Origin: Candidatus Sumerlaea chitinivorans
GTDB taxonomy: Bacteria; Sumerlaeota; Sumerlaeia; Sumerlaeales; Sumerlaeaceae
NCBI GenBank assembly: GCA_003290465.1
Contig: CP030759.1
Location: 1,827,144 to 1,891,143 of the forward strand
Length of the DNA stretch: 64,000 nt
Direction of reading: 5' to 3'
The position numbers and the translations under genes were made by a program. Within the stretch, counting starts at the first letter, position 1; the number at the start of each line of letters is the position of its first letter. Shown here in pieces: positions 1 to 9,969 of this stretch. Below the pieces are notes generated by a model. It searched no databases. It saw only the letters and a program-made list of their open reading frames with translations, and was not told the origin of the DNA.

Positions 1-35
1 ACTTTTAGGATTGAATTTCCTGTGGTCTGAAACAC

Positions 36-1112
36 ATGCGGACAGACCTCTTTGACTATCATTTGCCAAAAGAGCTCATCGCAGCGACACCCGCCGAAAA
101 GCGGGATGCATCGCGCCTGCTTGTCCTTCACCGTGATTCCCAGACCCTCGAACATGCAGTGTTCGCCAGGCTGGGGAATTATCTGACCAGCGGCGATCTA
201 CTCGTGATCAACGACAGCCGGGTGATCCGGGCACGTTTGCACGGAAAACGCATGGCGACCGGCGGACACGTCGAATTGCTGTTGGTGGAGCGGCACTCAC
301 CTGCTTCGAACGCAGGGAAAGATACGTGGCTGGTTCTGTGTCGCCCAGCCCGAAAACTCAAACCGGGGGAAATGGTCTATTTTGCGAACAAGCGGCTGAC
401 GGCTCGCATCCTGCACTACGCCGGTGAGGGGGAGCGCATTGTGGAGTTCGATTGCCCGAATGTTCTTGAATGGCTTGACCAAATCGGTGAGGTGCCGCTG
501 CCGCCCTACATTGTGCAGCGCCGGCGCGAGCTTTTTGGGCCACGCCACGAAGTCTTGCCCGAGGATGTGGAGCGCTACCAAACGGTATACGCTCGCGAAC
601 CCGGCTCAGTTGCCGCGCCGACTGCAGGGCTTCACTTTACCACTGAGCTCATGGAGTCTCTGAAACAGCAAGGCGTGCGCTTTGCGCGCGTCACCCTCCA
701 CGTCGGCCCCGGCACCTTCAAACCTGTGGAGGCCGAAGAGATCGAGCAACATCGCATGCACGTGGAGCACTATTCGATTCCGAACGAAACAGTTACTGCA
801 ATTGAAGAGACCCGACGGATGGGAAAGCGCGTCGTCGCCGTGGGGACAACGGTCGTTAGAACGCTCGAAGCCGCCGCAGACGAGGAGGGGCGGGTGCAAA
901 GTGGCGACGGAGCGACCGATCTGATGATTGTTCCAGGCTATCGCTTTCGAGTTATTGATGCGTTGATCACCAACTTCCACTTGCCGCGCTCCACGTTGTT
1001 AATGCTGGTTGCGGCCTTTGCGGGGCGCGAATTTGTCCTGCGCGCCTACGAGGAAGCCGTAGCGCAACGCTACCGATTCTATAGCTATGGCGACGCCATG
1101 CTCATCCTTTAA
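36..1112 (+). CDS. queA: S-adenosylmethionine:tRNA ribosyltransferase-isomerase
   Basis: QueA transfers and isomerises the ribose of S-adenosylmethionine onto 7-aminomethyl-7-deazaguanine at tRNA position 34, giving epoxyqueuosine. It acts in the cytoplasm after Tgt. The 358-residue product matches the usual family length (about 340-360). It begins with the family-typical MRTDLFDYHLPKELIA and contains GSVAAPTAGLHFT and FHLPRSTLLMLVAAF, both highly conserved in QueA. The ATG at 36 gives the normal N-terminus, although no strong Shine-Dalgarno sequence precedes it. The next gene is convergent, 54 nt away. The partner tgt lies at about 24.4 kb in the same window, so the two queuosine genes are not in one operon here. 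Confidence 0.97.
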   Translation: MRTDLFDYHLPKELIAATPAEKRDASRLLVLHRDSQTLEHAVFARLGNYLTSGDLLVINDSRVIRARLHGKRMATGGHVELLLVERHSPASNAGKDTWLVLCRPARKLKPGEMVYFANKRLTARILHYAGEGERIVEFDCPNVLEWLDQIGEVPLPPYIVQRRRELFGPRHEVLPEDVERYQTVYAREPGSVAAPTAGLHFTTELMESLKQQGVRFARVTLHVGPGTFKPVEAEEIEQHRMHVEHYSIPNETVTAIEETRRMGKRVVAVGTTVVRTLEAAADEEGRVQSGDGATDLMIVPGYRFRVIDALITNFHLPRSTLLMLVAAFAGREFVLRAYEEAVAQRYRFYSYGDAMLIL

Positions 1113-1166
1113 CAAGATGTGCTGTCACCACTGTCCGGCCTTTTGCGTTCCTACGGATCGGCAGCT

Positions 1167-2303
1167 TTAGACGCGTTGTTCGCGTCGTGCTTTCCGCTCC
1201 TCAAACAACACAAACAAAGTATACCCGGCGTGCACAAGGAGCACTGCCAGCCATACAAGGGGACGCAGAAAATGCGACTCGTTCCGCCAGAAACGCGCAT
1301 CGAGCTGGGCAAGGACAAAGCAGAGACTCCAGAGAACAAAGTTCAGCGCGAGGGTCCGGCCGTGAGTCCAGCCAGCCACAAGCAGGCGCTGATAGAGGTG
1401 CGTGCGATGAGCTTGGAGGAGATTCTCGCCCCGCAGGGCGCGGCGGATCAGCGTATAAAGCACATCCCACAAAAAGGGACTGAGGACGATTATCGCGGCA
1501 GCAAATGGAAAGCTGCTGTTTCTATCCTCGCACGTATGCAGTGCTGCCATGGCCAACACAAAGCCGACAAACTGGCTCCCAGAGTCCCCCATGAAGGTTT
1601 TGCGCGGCTGCTCTGTGGTGGGCAGGTTGAACATCAGAAACGCGAAAAGCACGCCTGCTAACGCCAGCAACACCACGCTCTGGCCGACTGCATATGGAAA
1701 ATCAAACGCCACAAGCGGCATGGCAATGGCAAGAGAGACCAAAGCCCCGAACAAGGCCGCCTGGCCATCCATGCCATCCATAAAATTGTAGGCGTTCATC
1801 ACTAACAGAATGAAGCTTACCGTGAATATGATGGCGAGGATCTCTACCAGAATCGGACTTAAGATGGTGCGGGACCATTGCTCGACTGCCACCGGCAAGG
1901 GACAAAACCCGGTCACCACCGCCGTTGCTGCTGCTGCAAGCTGAAATAGAAATTTCCAGTAGGGCTTAAGCTCAAAGACATCATCCAGAAAGCCACCCAC
2001 TAAAGCCCACGCCCCCCCGACGAGCACTGCAATCAGCCACGGCGACAACGGAAGGCGCAACTTAATCTGCGCGAACATAAGGACAAGATAAAAAGCGCTT
2101 GCAAACCCAAGCCCGCCAAGACGCGGAGTGGGAATCGTGTGGGAGGCTCGGGCATTCGGACGCGCAAAAATCTCGAAGCGATGCGCTGCCCAGATCGAAA
2201 CTCGCACGCAAAGTGTCGCTGCCCAGAAAGCCAGTAACACAAGCAGCGCTAAAACACCTTCAACATAACCGATCATATTAGGTATGCTGTGCGGATGTGC
2301 CAC
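1167..2303 (-). CDS. WecA/TagO-like undecaprenyl-phosphate sugar-1-phosphate transferase
   Basis: A polytopic membrane enzyme of the MraY/WecA/TagO family, which moves a HexNAc-1-phosphate from a UDP-sugar to undecaprenyl phosphate and so primes surface polysaccharide synthesis. Visible family motifs are the acidic [10 protein letters not shown] after the third helix, the [11 protein letters not shown] motif with catalytic aspartates, and [10 protein letters not shown]. There are about ten hydrophobic segments over 378 residues, and a basic C-terminus ([11 protein letters not shown]). It is not the peptidoglycan MraY, which is encoded at 14.8-16.0 kb. The ORF opens with GTG at 2303; an ATG nine codons later (2276) is equally possible and neither has a clear ribosome binding site. 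It is divergent from gmd, fitting a surface-glycan role. The exact sugar donor cannot be told from sequence. Confidence 0.88.
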   Translation of the reverse strand: MAHPHSIPNMIGYVEGVLALLVLLAFWAATLCVRVSIWAAHRFEIFARPNARASHTIPTPRLGGLGFASAFYLVLMFAQIKLRLPLSPWLIAVLVGGAWALVGGFLDDVFELKPYWKFLFQLAAAATAVVTGFCPLPVAVEQWSRTILSPILVEILAIIFTVSFILLVMNAYNFMDGMDGQAALFGALVSLAIAMPLVAFDFPYAVGQSVVLLALAGVLFAFLMFNLPTTEQPRKTFMGDSGSQFVGFVLAMAALHTCEDRNSSFPFAAAIIVLSPFLWDVLYTLIRRALRGENLLQAHRTHLYQRLLVAGWTHGRTLALNFVLWSLCFVLAQLDARFWRNESHFLRPLVWLAVLLVHAGYTLFVLFEERKARREQRV

Positions 2304-2489
2304 TTAGCGTGCAAGAACGTTCTCATTTGTAGCTCGCACCGAGAGAGCACGAGAAACCACATCCGCTTGATTTTTGGTTGCGTGTCCGTTCGTCAAGTCC
2401 GTGAGATAACGCTACAGACGTGCGAATGGAGTGTTTCCAAGCGTGCGTTGGTGCTCAATCTGTGGCACGAGAAAGAGATTAGGGAGCTC

Positions 2490-3476
2490 ATGAGCAAGAA
2501 AAAGGCATTGATCACTGGTGTTACGGGTCAAGACGGCTATTACTTAGCCGAGTTTTTGCATTCGAAGGGTTACGAGGTTTACGGCTTGATACGACGATCC
2601 AGCCAGAACATCGAGCAGCGGCTTGGGAAAATCGCCGAATTCGTGCGTGTAGAGCACGGAGATCTCACGGACAGCCTTTCGCTCCGCGAAGTGCTCAGCC
2701 GGGTACAGCCGGATGAGATTTACAATCTTGCAGCGCAGAGCCATGTGGCTTGGAGCTTCAAGACGCCCGAGAGCACCTTCGATATCACGGGGGCGGGGTG
2801 TTTGCGTTTGCTCGAGGCGATGCGCCAGACCAGCCCCCATTCAAAATTCTATCAGGCCTCAAGCAGCGAGATGTTTGGTCAGGTGAAAGAAGTCCCGCAG
2901 ACCGAGAACACGCCATTTCACCCCAGAAGCCCGTACGGCGTGGCAAAGGTCGCTGCCTACTGGGCTACCGTTAACTATCGGGAGGGCTACAACCTCTTTA
3001 CCTGCAATGGAATTCTGTTCAATCATGAGAGCGAGCGACGGGGCGAAGAGTTTGTGACCCGCAAGATTTCTCTCGGTGTGGCACGGATCAAGCTTGGGCT
3101 TCAGGATAAGCTCCACTTGGGAAATCTGGAAGCAAAGCGCGATTGGGGCTATGCGCCAGAATACGTTCGGGCAATGTGGCTCATGCTCCAGCAGGATGAA
3201 CCAGACGACTACGTAATCGCGACGGGCGAAACCCACTCGGTGCGAGAATTTTGCGAGATTGCGTTCAGCCATGTCGGACTCGACTACCGGGACTATGTCG
3301 TTGAAGATCCTCAGTTTTACCGCCCCGCAGAGGTCAACCTGTTGATTGGCGACGCCAGCAAAGCTCGCAAGAAACTGGGGTGGAAACCCGAAGTGACGTT
3401 TGAGCAACTCGTGCGACGGATGGTTGACGCGGATCTCGAGAATCAGAAAAGACTTCTCAAGCAAGCCTCTGCCTGA
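2490..3476 (+). CDS. gmd: GDP-mannose 4,6-dehydratase
   Basis: A short-chain dehydrogenase/reductase that converts GDP-D-mannose to GDP-4-keto-6-deoxy-D-mannose, the precursor of GDP-fucose, GDP-rhamnose or GDP-perosamine. The N-terminal [22 protein letters not shown] is the NAD(P)-binding GxxGxxG segment. The YGVAK catalytic YxxxK, and [18 protein letters not shown], which is diagnostic of Gmd, follow. The open frame extends 67 codons upstream, but homology begins only at the ATG at 2490, which has an AGGGAG sequence close by, so I chose that start. The 328-residue product is near family length. A strong terminator follows at 3516-3550. No fucose synthetase (WcaG) partner is in the window, so the final deoxysugar is unknown. 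Confidence 0.95.
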   Translation: MSKKKALITGVTGQDGYYLAEFLHSKGYEVYGLIRRSSQNIEQRLGKIAEFVRVEHGDLTDSLSLREVLSRVQPDEIYNLAAQSHVAWSFKTPESTFDITGAGCLRLLEAMRQTSPHSKFYQASSSEMFGQVKEVPQTENTPFHPRSPYGVAKVAAYWATVNYREGYNLFTCNGILFNHESERRGEEFVTRKISLGVARIKLGLQDKLHLGNLEAKRDWGYAPEYVRAMWLMLQQDEPDDYVIATGETHSVREFCEIAFSHVGLDYRDYVVEDPQFYRPAEVNLLIGDASKARKKLGWKPEVTFEQLVRRMVDADLENQKRLLKQASA

Positions 3477-3515
3477 GCGTCCGCGGGACACAATCTATTT
3501 TGACCCAAAAGGAAG

Positions 3516-3550
3516 GAGCCGCTGGCTTTCCCAGCGGCTCAATTTTTTCT
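3516..3550 (+). terminator. Intrinsic terminator after gmd
   Basis: A perfect 10-bp stem, GAGCCGCTGG (3516-3525) paired with CCAGCGGCTC (3531-3540), has a 5-nt loop and is followed by AATTTTTTCT. It lies 40 nt after the gmd stop codon and would end that transcript before the oppositely oriented gene at 3584. Confidence 0.95.
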
Positions 3551-3583
3551 TCCCAATATTGTGCGCGTAACAGTGGCGCGCGG

Positions 3584-4126
3584 TTATTTCTCAAGCGGGG
3601 CGTGTCGCTGAGCTCGCGGCGCCGGCTCCTCGGATGCCAATCGAATCTGTGTAGGCGCCCCCTGAATCAGAAAACCACCCGGGCGGCACGTGGCCGGAAC
3701 CGGCACGAGGACGGGCTCGATGACGCGCTTTCCGTTTGGATAACCGTGGCTGAGCTGGGCGGTAATTCCCAAGTCGCCGGTGTGGTAGGCATGCGCGTGA
3801 GAGCCTTCGGGAGCCCCGCTATTGAAGCCCCCCGTGGAACAAAAGTAATATCCGCGGATGCCCGGGAATGGCCGATAATGGGGCATGCCGAGTCCCTCGA
3901 AACCTGTCGGCGGCGTGCGCGGATTCATAAAACGGCTGGTCACGCGTGGGGCAACACCCACCACATAGCTCCGTTCGACAGATGCGGAATAGCAGAAGCT
4001 TTCGCGAAGGATGCGGGACTCTGCCTCGCTGGGAAGTAAAGTCCCCTCGACTCGCGTAGCTTCATCCGCCACCGCCCCCACTGCAATCAAGCACACAGCC
4101 GCGCTGATCAGCACGTACCGCTTCAT
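3584..4126 (-). CDS. Hypothetical secreted protein coupled to the golvesin-domain protein
   Basis: A 180-residue protein I do not recognise. It starts with a clear signal peptide (MKRYVLISAAVCLIAVGAVADEA), so export is likely. The mature part has two cysteines in the middle (ESFCYSA and GYYFCST) and one near the end (PATCRPGG), and is rich in Gly, Pro and His (for example APEGSHAHAYHTG). Its start codon overlaps the stop of the upstream gene in an ATGA at 4123-4126, so the two are translationally coupled and probably act together at the cell surface or periplasm. No catalytic motif is visible. It could be an envelope structural protein; this is inference from context. Confidence 0.75.
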   Translation of the reverse strand: MKRYVLISAAVCLIAVGAVADEATRVEGTLLPSEAESRILRESFCYSASVERSYVVGVAPRVTSRFMNPRTPPTGFEGLGMPHYRPFPGIRGYYFCSTGGFNSGAPEGSHAHAYHTGDLGITAQLSHGYPNGKRVIEPVLVPVPATCRPGGFLIQGAPTQIRLASEEPAPRAQRHAPLEK

Positions 4127-5382
4127 GGCTTCACCTTTACGAGTTTCATTGCATCCACCGAGACAAACTGGGTCTGACTAGCCGGAAGCCCTTCAGTCGA
4201 AATTGTGAGGATATTCTGTTTCTGCCCAGCCTTGAGCGAATACTTCCCGACCAGATTCCACATCTTTGGACCCTTCGTCTGGTCTACTTTAGCTTGGACT
4301 GGACCACTGGCTGTGTACACGGTCACCGGCACCTCGGTCGGGCGAAATGAGGCTTGCGAGGCGGTCCACCATAGATAGATCTCATACTCACCATCCTCAG
4401 GCACGTCGGCCACAAACGTGGCCTTTGCCGGCTTGCCGTCCACTGGCGCGATGAGCGACCCACCCTCATGGGAATCCGCCACGTTCACAGAAGTTCTCCA
4501 CGCGTCTGGCGGGTCCAGAATCAGACCGCCGGGCGTTTTATCATCCACGATGATCTCCGGCCCGCCCGTGCCGCCGCTCGGTGCCTGCGGCGCCGGCGGA
4601 GGCATGACGGCTTGGCTGAGGGGCGGAAGCATGCCCAAAGACGGTGGAAGTTGACCTGCAGGCGTCGGCGTGGGCGCCACAGGAACGGCAGGGGTCAGAG
4701 CGGGCATTTGCGCTTCAGGAGCAAATGGGCTGACCTCCGCAGTCTTGGCCGGAGTCGGAGCCGGCGGGGCCGGTGTTGGGGTGGGTGCGGGCTCCGGCGT
4801 AGGCACCAGCACCATTTCCGTCGCAGGGGTTGCAGCCGGGGCGACCGCAATCGCTTGCTCCCCTGCCTGAGCAGGCGGTAAAGTCATGTAGCGCTGAGCT
4901 GCATAGCTACTTTGCGCAGACATGATCGCAGTTGCAGGCGCTTCCACGTAGGGCGGTAAACTCGGTGCAACGGGCTGAACGCCAGCAAAACCCTGCGGCC
5001 AATAGAATGTGCCGTAAGGCAAGTTCACGTAGATATCTGTTCGCAAGAAGGGCGCGGAGGCGTACGCATACTGCGTGGCAGGTAGCACGTTTGAGGGATA
5101 GGGGGTTGAGCCGGGGACAAGCACCCGCGTCACTGTTTGAGGCATATAAATGATCGGAGGTCCGGCAAAAGCTGGGGAACGAAGATAGGGAGTCCCGACA
5201 GGCGCCGCAGCGGCAAGCCCTGCGTTATAAGGGCCAACGACTCCGCCTGCCGGCAGAGGCGTCACAGCAGGGGCTGGATAAGGACGCACTTCACTCCCCC
5301 GAGGGGTTAGTCTCGGCGACTGTCCCCACACCAACGGGGTGGCCAAAAGCAGCACTCCAATCACATACGTTCTCATGCTCAT
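4123..5382 (-). CDS. Secreted proline-rich protein with a C-terminal golvesin-type domain
   Basis: About 419 residues. An N-terminal signal peptide (MSMRTYVIGVLLLATPLVWGQ) is followed by a long low-complexity region rich in Pro, Ala, Thr and Tyr (roughly residues 30-290, with PTPEPAPTPTPAPPAPTP). A C-terminal globular domain of about 140 residues begins at EIIVDDKTPGG. That last part has the features of the golvesin/Xly C-terminal-like domain: an IIVDD opening, ATFVADVPEDGEYEIYLWW, and a terminal FVSVDAMKLV strand. Such domains are found on extracellular proteins and are thought to bind carbohydrate or other surface ligands. The open frame extends upstream to 5475, but the ATG at 5382 has an AGGATGAG site and begins the signal peptide. 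It is coupled to the next gene by an ATGA overlap. Confidence 0.82.
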   Translation of the reverse strand: MSMRTYVIGVLLLATPLVWGQSPRLTPRGSEVRPYPAPAVTPLPAGGVVGPYNAGLAAAAPVGTPYLRSPAFAGPPIIYMPQTVTRVLVPGSTPYPSNVLPATQYAYASAPFLRTDIYVNLPYGTFYWPQGFAGVQPVAPSLPPYVEAPATAIMSAQSSYAAQRYMTLPPAQAGEQAIAVAPAATPATEMVLVPTPEPAPTPTPAPPAPTPAKTAEVSPFAPEAQMPALTPAVPVAPTPTPAGQLPPSLGMLPPLSQAVMPPPAPQAPSGGTGGPEIIVDDKTPGGLILDPPDAWRTSVNVADSHEGGSLIAPVDGKPAKATFVADVPEDGEYEIYLWWTASQASFRPTEVPVTVYTASGPVQAKVDQTKGPKMWNLVGKYSLKAGQKQNILTISTEGLPASQTQFVSVDAMKLVKVKP

Positions 5383-5575
5383 CGCGGGCTCATCCTTTTT
5401 TCTGTCATCAAAGGCAAACGTGGGGCTCTTCGCGACCTCCCTACGTCTGCTTCGTGGCCAACGGTTTCTCTCCACCTGTTTTCCAACCGTTTACGTGCCT
5501 AAGGAGATTCACTTTTTTCAGGGAAATCAATCCAAAAAGGGCTGGGTACTCCCGTGCAACTACGGAAGATCGCGG

Positions 5576-8500
5576 TCAGAAGTTGGCGAGGGACAATGCG
5601 AGCCGGAGTTTCCGGTCCAACTCTTCCGCCTCGATGGGTTTGGCAAGAAAATGCGGGGTGACTGTTGCTAATTGTTCCATCTCTGTAGCTGGATAGCCGC
5701 TGATATATACGAAGGGCAAATCCGGGTGAAGTTGTCGGCAGACCCTACCAAATTCAAGTCCCCCCATTTCAGGCATCACGACATCACTGAGGACGATGTC
5801 CACATTGCCATTCATTTTGCTCATCATGTCGAGCGCTACTCTCCCATTTTCTGCTGGGATCACTGCGTAGCCTCGCGAAAGAAGCATAAGTCGCGTGAGC
5901 GCGCGAACATCCGGATCGTCTTCGACGAGCAGTACTGTGATCGCCTCCTTTTCAGGGGGCGGCGGGGAGGGCATCACCGTTTCGTCTGCTGGCGATTTGT
6001 TGGGCGCAATCTCTACCACGGGGAGGAACACCCGGAATGTCGTGCCCTTCCCAAGTTGACTATCCACCGTTATCTCTCCTCCCGCCTGCTTCACAATGCC
6101 GTAAACGGTCGATAGGCCAAGACCCGTACCCTGCCCTACACCCTTCGTCGTGAAAAATGGTTCGAAAATGTGTTCGAGCGTTTCTGGGCTCATCCCCAGC
6201 CCTGTATCAGAGACACTCAGAACGACCCACCGGCTCGCCGGATCTTGCTCCCGCCCCGGTGGCCCGTGAAACGACAGCTCGGAGGTAATCCGGAGCGTTC
6301 CGCCGCTCGGCATCGCATCCCGGGCATTCAAGGCAAGGTTCATGACCACCTGATCGAGATGGGCTGGCGTCAGCAACACCGTCGGCAGGTCCTTCGCAAG
6401 GTCCGCCTCCACCACTATGTCCTCTCCGATCACCCTGCGAATCAGCTGTAAGCTTTGCTCCACTTGATGAGAAAGATCCAAAAGTGCCGGCTCTGCAATC
6501 TGCGCCTTGCTAAAGGTTAAAAGCTGGTTGGTAAGCGCCGCTCCGCGACGAATCACTCGTTGAATCCCTTCCAGTTGTTCGCGGACAGCGTCGTTGGGAT
6601 TGGCAAATCGTAAAGCCAGTTGGGTGTAGCCGGTCGCAATGTGGAGCAAGTTGTTGAAATCGTGTGCAATACCGCCCGCGAGGTAGCCAAGCGCCTCCAT
6701 GCGCTGGGAACGTTGAAGGAGACGTTCCATTTCGAGCTGACGGGTCAGGTCTATCAAACTTAGTCGAAAATATTGCAAGCGGCCGGATGGACTATAGATG
6801 GGTGTTATCCCGAGCCGCATATCCACGGCCGGACGACCGGGGAAGTGAAAGCAGACATTTTCGAACACTCCGCGGTCTGCATGCAACGACTCTTCATAAC
6901 GTTTGTAATTCTCTATCGGCAAGTCGCCCGGGGGGAGAATTTCACGAATGTCTCGCCCAAGGAGTTTCTCAGTTCCCTGACCGATTAGACCTTCAAATGC
7001 AGGATTGGCGTAATAGACCCTCCACAGTCGGTCGGTCAGGACGATCGCCTCAGGCGACTGTGCAACGGCAGCGGTTAAGAGGTTGTTTGTCTCTGCCGTG
7101 CGCAGACGTTCATAGACTCGCGCGAGGACAATTCCCGTCCGGCGGGCATAATCAAGATCGCGAACAGTTAGGTGCTGGCACGAAGGGCTGAGAATTCCAA
7201 CAATTGCGCTAAGAGAGTCGCGCACAATCAGGGGGATAAAAAGTATCGCTGGGCTGGTTGTTTTCGTATCTCCTAAGACTGATGCTATCGAAGCCACGTC
7301 AGCATGCTCCCGTATCCGCTTTAGGATTGCGTCCCCAGCCGTAAGCTGAGTGAGAAGCCCGTCTTGCTTCACAAGATCAGAGAGAACAGCCATCACATCA
7401 TTGAGTGGCTGTGGAAGGGTTGCCGCCTCCAAGACAAACTCAAAACTGAATGGGTCGCGACTCCATAAAAAGACATGAGAGATATTCCACCGTCTGAAAA
7501 GAAGGAAGGGTAGCTCGGCAGCCATTTCTGCAACCGATTGACAGGGAGCAAGCGCCATCGCTAACTCACCGAGCTCCCGTCGATCCGCAGCCTCCCGGCG
7601 ACTCTCCGTTAGATCCTCCCCAATGCAGATGACGTGGGCAACCTGCCCATCTTTGTCCACCTGTACCGAGCTTTTACAGCGAATGACACGAGGCTCCCCA
7701 GTGCGAGATATAAGGGTTAGTTCTCCATTTGTTGGAAAAAGAGCATGCAGGACTTCGTCTAAAGTTGCGGAGGACAAAGCAGCATCTTCATCTCCGCGCA
7801 AGAAAAGGGCGATGAAGTTCATGCCAAGAACGTCCTCGGCTCGCCAGCCCGTCACCGCTTCACAGCTACGGTTGAAACGACGGATTCGCCCTGTTCGATC
7901 CACCACAAACACGAGGACATTCGCCGTATCCAAGATCATACGGCTGAAATCGCGTTCGCGACGAAGTGCCTCCGTTTGGATTGCCCGCTGAGTTACGTCG
8001 GTGAATGTCGCGACATAGCCGCCCTCCGCTCTCTTCGGATCCAACGGGACGATAGAGATTTCGACTTGGATCTGTGCACCGGATCGGCAGACGAGTGTGG
8101 TATCGCAGCAATAGCGTCCCACTTTCTCCATTTCTGCTTGGGCCTGCGCGACAAATGTTTCAAAGTCCTCATGTACGGGGAAGAGGGCCTCAAGGCTTGT
8201 GCCGATCACGTCGTGGGTTGTTGTTAAGTCTGGATCAAACAGCATGTGAAAGGCGTGGTTTGCGAAGCTTATTTCCCAGTTGGGAGTCAGCATGCATAAG
8301 CCATGTGGCGTACTCCGTAGGATGGCGCGATAGCGAGTCTGTGCCTTCTCAAGTTTTTCCTGCGCCATTCGGTTCTCCGCTTCGCGACGAACGCGAATAG
8401 CCGCAATCGTGCATGGGACGAGGAGACTTTGGAGCATTGCCACATGATGGGGTTGGTATCTATGGCCGCTCTGGCTTATCAATACAACGACCCCAACGAG

Positions 8501-9904
8501 TTCACCCCCATGGCTCAAAGGCACACGCAGATAGCACTGCCGTTCCATGGCGGAAAGCCCAATGTGTTGTCGGATTTTCGAATCCACTGCATCGCCGGGC
8601 TCCGCAAAACAGGCGAGAAGGGGTTCCAACAAGGACGTCTCATTACATGAAATGATGGTATCCGCAACTTCTGCGAGAACGCGGCCGGTGGATGGGTTCG
8701 TGGTGCTTTGTTGCCGGAAGAGAAGACGCAGCCCACTCCGATAGGAATCATACTCAAAGTAGGCGAACGTGTGGTATCCCAAGAGGCTTGCTGTGTGGTG
8801 CGCCAGTACTTGGATAATATCGTGCAGGGATGTCACTGTGAGCAACTGATGTGTTAGACTTCGCAGGACATCTTTTTCAGTCTCTAAGCGAATGCGTGCA
8901 AGCTCGTCACGTCGCCGACGCACGACATTTGCTATCACAAGAGCAAAGTATCGGACGAGGGCATCATCTTCCTCCGTGAAAGGTTCGCCGTTTACTTTAT
9001 CGCAGAGATAAACGCGCCCAACAAGCTCTCCCGAGGCTCGAAGGGGTGCGGCCAACATGGATTGCATGTGGGGATGACCGTCAGGAAATCCCGTATGGCG
9101 TGGGTCTAATGAGATGTCCGAAACATGGGTAACCCCTGCTGTTTGGTTAATCGCACCCAACAATCCTCTTCCCGTGGGTGGATGGCCAATACAGCTGGCC
9201 TGCTCGGCTGTCAGGCCGGCGTACACAAATTCCTCTATTTCGCCATTGTTCGCTATAACCGTAAGCGCGCCGTAGCGAGCGCCCACGCTGCGGGTAAGCT
9301 GATTCAGTGCTTTTTCCAAAAAAGAACGGTCTATTGTGTCCTCGTCAAGGAGCCTGAACATGAACTGAAACGCGGTGGACGCTTCGCATGCATTCGCAAG
9401 GTTTGTCACGAGTTGCCAACTTAGGTCCTCCGCAGGAACTGTTGTCTCTGGGTCTTGATTTAGGGCAGAGAGAAGTGCTTGCAAGACTCCCCCACGTGTC
9501 ACCACACCTGCAAGGTGGCCATTTACATCCACGACAGCCACGTGGCGCTGAGCGGGATCGCCAAAGATCGAGATAAGTGAATCTAAGGTAGTTGCGGGTC
9601 CCACTGAAATGGTGGGGGGCACACATTTTACAAGTTCGCGAAAAGCAGTATCTGGCTTTGCTTGTGCTTCCTCCTTCGAGATCAAGCCAATTAAGACGTG
9701 ACCTGACCCGGCAGGAAAAGCTTCGGAGGCATGGACCTGACCGAAAACAGCAAAGTGGGGGGAGGCCTGCGCTTTTGCATCCAACCTATTCCAGCAGGTA
9801 CTGTCCGTGACTTCGAGGAAGTCTTCAGAAAGCACTGCAGCAGCGGTTAGATTTTTCATGGCGACACGCACCCCCGGTGCATTCTTGGCGAAAGGTGAAG
9901 GCAC
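5576..9904 (-). CDS. Large soluble hybrid histidine kinase (CBS, GAF, PAS, HisKA, HATPase, REC)
   Basis: A 1442-residue sensor kinase with no membrane segment, so a cytoplasmic sensor. Domain order by motif: a CBS-like repeat (about 90-150), GAF (185-330), GAF (355-505), PAS (522-640), PAS (652-770), a GAF-like segment (780-935), PAS (943-1055), HisKA (1068-1133) with phospho-acceptor His1081 in GIAHDFNNLL, and HATPase_c (1178-1297) with N1193, DTGLG and GTGLGLS. A C-terminal receiver (1322-1440) has acceptor Asp1374 in VLSDVVMP. The HDFNN signature is typical of NtrB-like kinases fused to a receiver. The frame opens with GTG at 9904; an ATG at 9859 (residue 16) is an alternative. The ligands of the GAF/PAS/CBS modules and the downstream output protein are unknown; no separate response regulator is adjacent. 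Confidence 0.93.
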   Translation of the reverse strand: MPSPFAKNAPGVRVAMKNLTAAAVLSEDFLEVTDSTCWNRLDAKAQASPHFAVFGQVHASEAFPAGSGHVLIGLISKEEAQAKPDTAFRELVKCVPPTISVGPATTLDSLISIFGDPAQRHVAVVDVNGHLAGVVTRGGVLQALLSALNQDPETTVPAEDLSWQLVTNLANACEASTAFQFMFRLLDEDTIDRSFLEKALNQLTRSVGARYGALTVIANNGEIEEFVYAGLTAEQASCIGHPPTGRGLLGAINQTAGVTHVSDISLDPRHTGFPDGHPHMQSMLAAPLRASGELVGRVYLCDKVNGEPFTEEDDALVRYFALVIANVVRRRRDELARIRLETEKDVLRSLTHQLLTVTSLHDIIQVLAHHTASLLGYHTFAYFEYDSYRSGLRLLFRQQSTTNPSTGRVLAEVADTIISCNETSLLEPLLACFAEPGDAVDSKIRQHIGLSAMERQCYLRVPLSHGGELVGVVVLISQSGHRYQPHHVAMLQSLLVPCTIAAIRVRREAENRMAQEKLEKAQTRYRAILRSTPHGLCMLTPNWEISFANHAFHMLFDPDLTTTHDVIGTSLEALFPVHEDFETFVAQAQAEMEKVGRYCCDTTLVCRSGAQIQVEISIVPLDPKRAEGGYVATFTDVTQRAIQTEALRRERDFSRMILDTANVLVFVVDRTGRIRRFNRSCEAVTGWRAEDVLGMNFIALFLRGDEDAALSSATLDEVLHALFPTNGELTLISRTGEPRVIRCKSSVQVDKDGQVAHVICIGEDLTESRREAADRRELGELAMALAPCQSVAEMAAELPFLLFRRWNISHVFLWSRDPFSFEFVLEAATLPQPLNDVMAVLSDLVKQDGLLTQLTAGDAILKRIREHADVASIASVLGDTKTTSPAILFIPLIVRDSLSAIVGILSPSCQHLTVRDLDYARRTGIVLARVYERLRTAETNNLLTAAVAQSPEAIVLTDRLWRVYYANPAFEGLIGQGTEKLLGRDIREILPPGDLPIENYKRYEESLHADRGVFENVCFHFPGRPAVDMRLGITPIYSPSGRLQYFRLSLIDLTRQLEMERLLQRSQRMEALGYLAGGIAHDFNNLLHIATGYTQLALRFANPNDAVREQLEGIQRVIRRGAALTNQLLTFSKAQIAEPALLDLSHQVEQSLQLIRRVIGEDIVVEADLAKDLPTVLLTPAHLDQVVMNLALNARDAMPSGGTLRITSELSFHGPPGREQDPASRWVVLSVSDTGLGMSPETLEHIFEPFFTTKGVGQGTGLGLSTVYGIVKQAGGEITVDSQLGKGTTFRVFLPVVEIAPNKSPADETVMPSPPPPEKEAITVLLVEDDPDVRALTRLMLLSRGYAVIPAENGRVALDMMSKMNGNVDIVLSDVVMPEMGGLEFGRVCRQLHPDLPFVYISGYPATEMEQLATVTPHFLAKPIEAEELDRKLRLALSLANF

Positions 9905-9969
9905 CCCCGTCTAACCGGCAGGAACTTGTTCAATGTGACTCGAATGCAGGTCGGTGAGCTCTCCTTCTA

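Noticed and set aside
5460-5491. AACGGTT/AACCGTT inverted repeat upstream of the golvesin-domain gene as a riboswitch or operator
   Set aside because: Only 7 bp with an 18-nt spacer, no conserved riboswitch core, and such repeats occur by chance.
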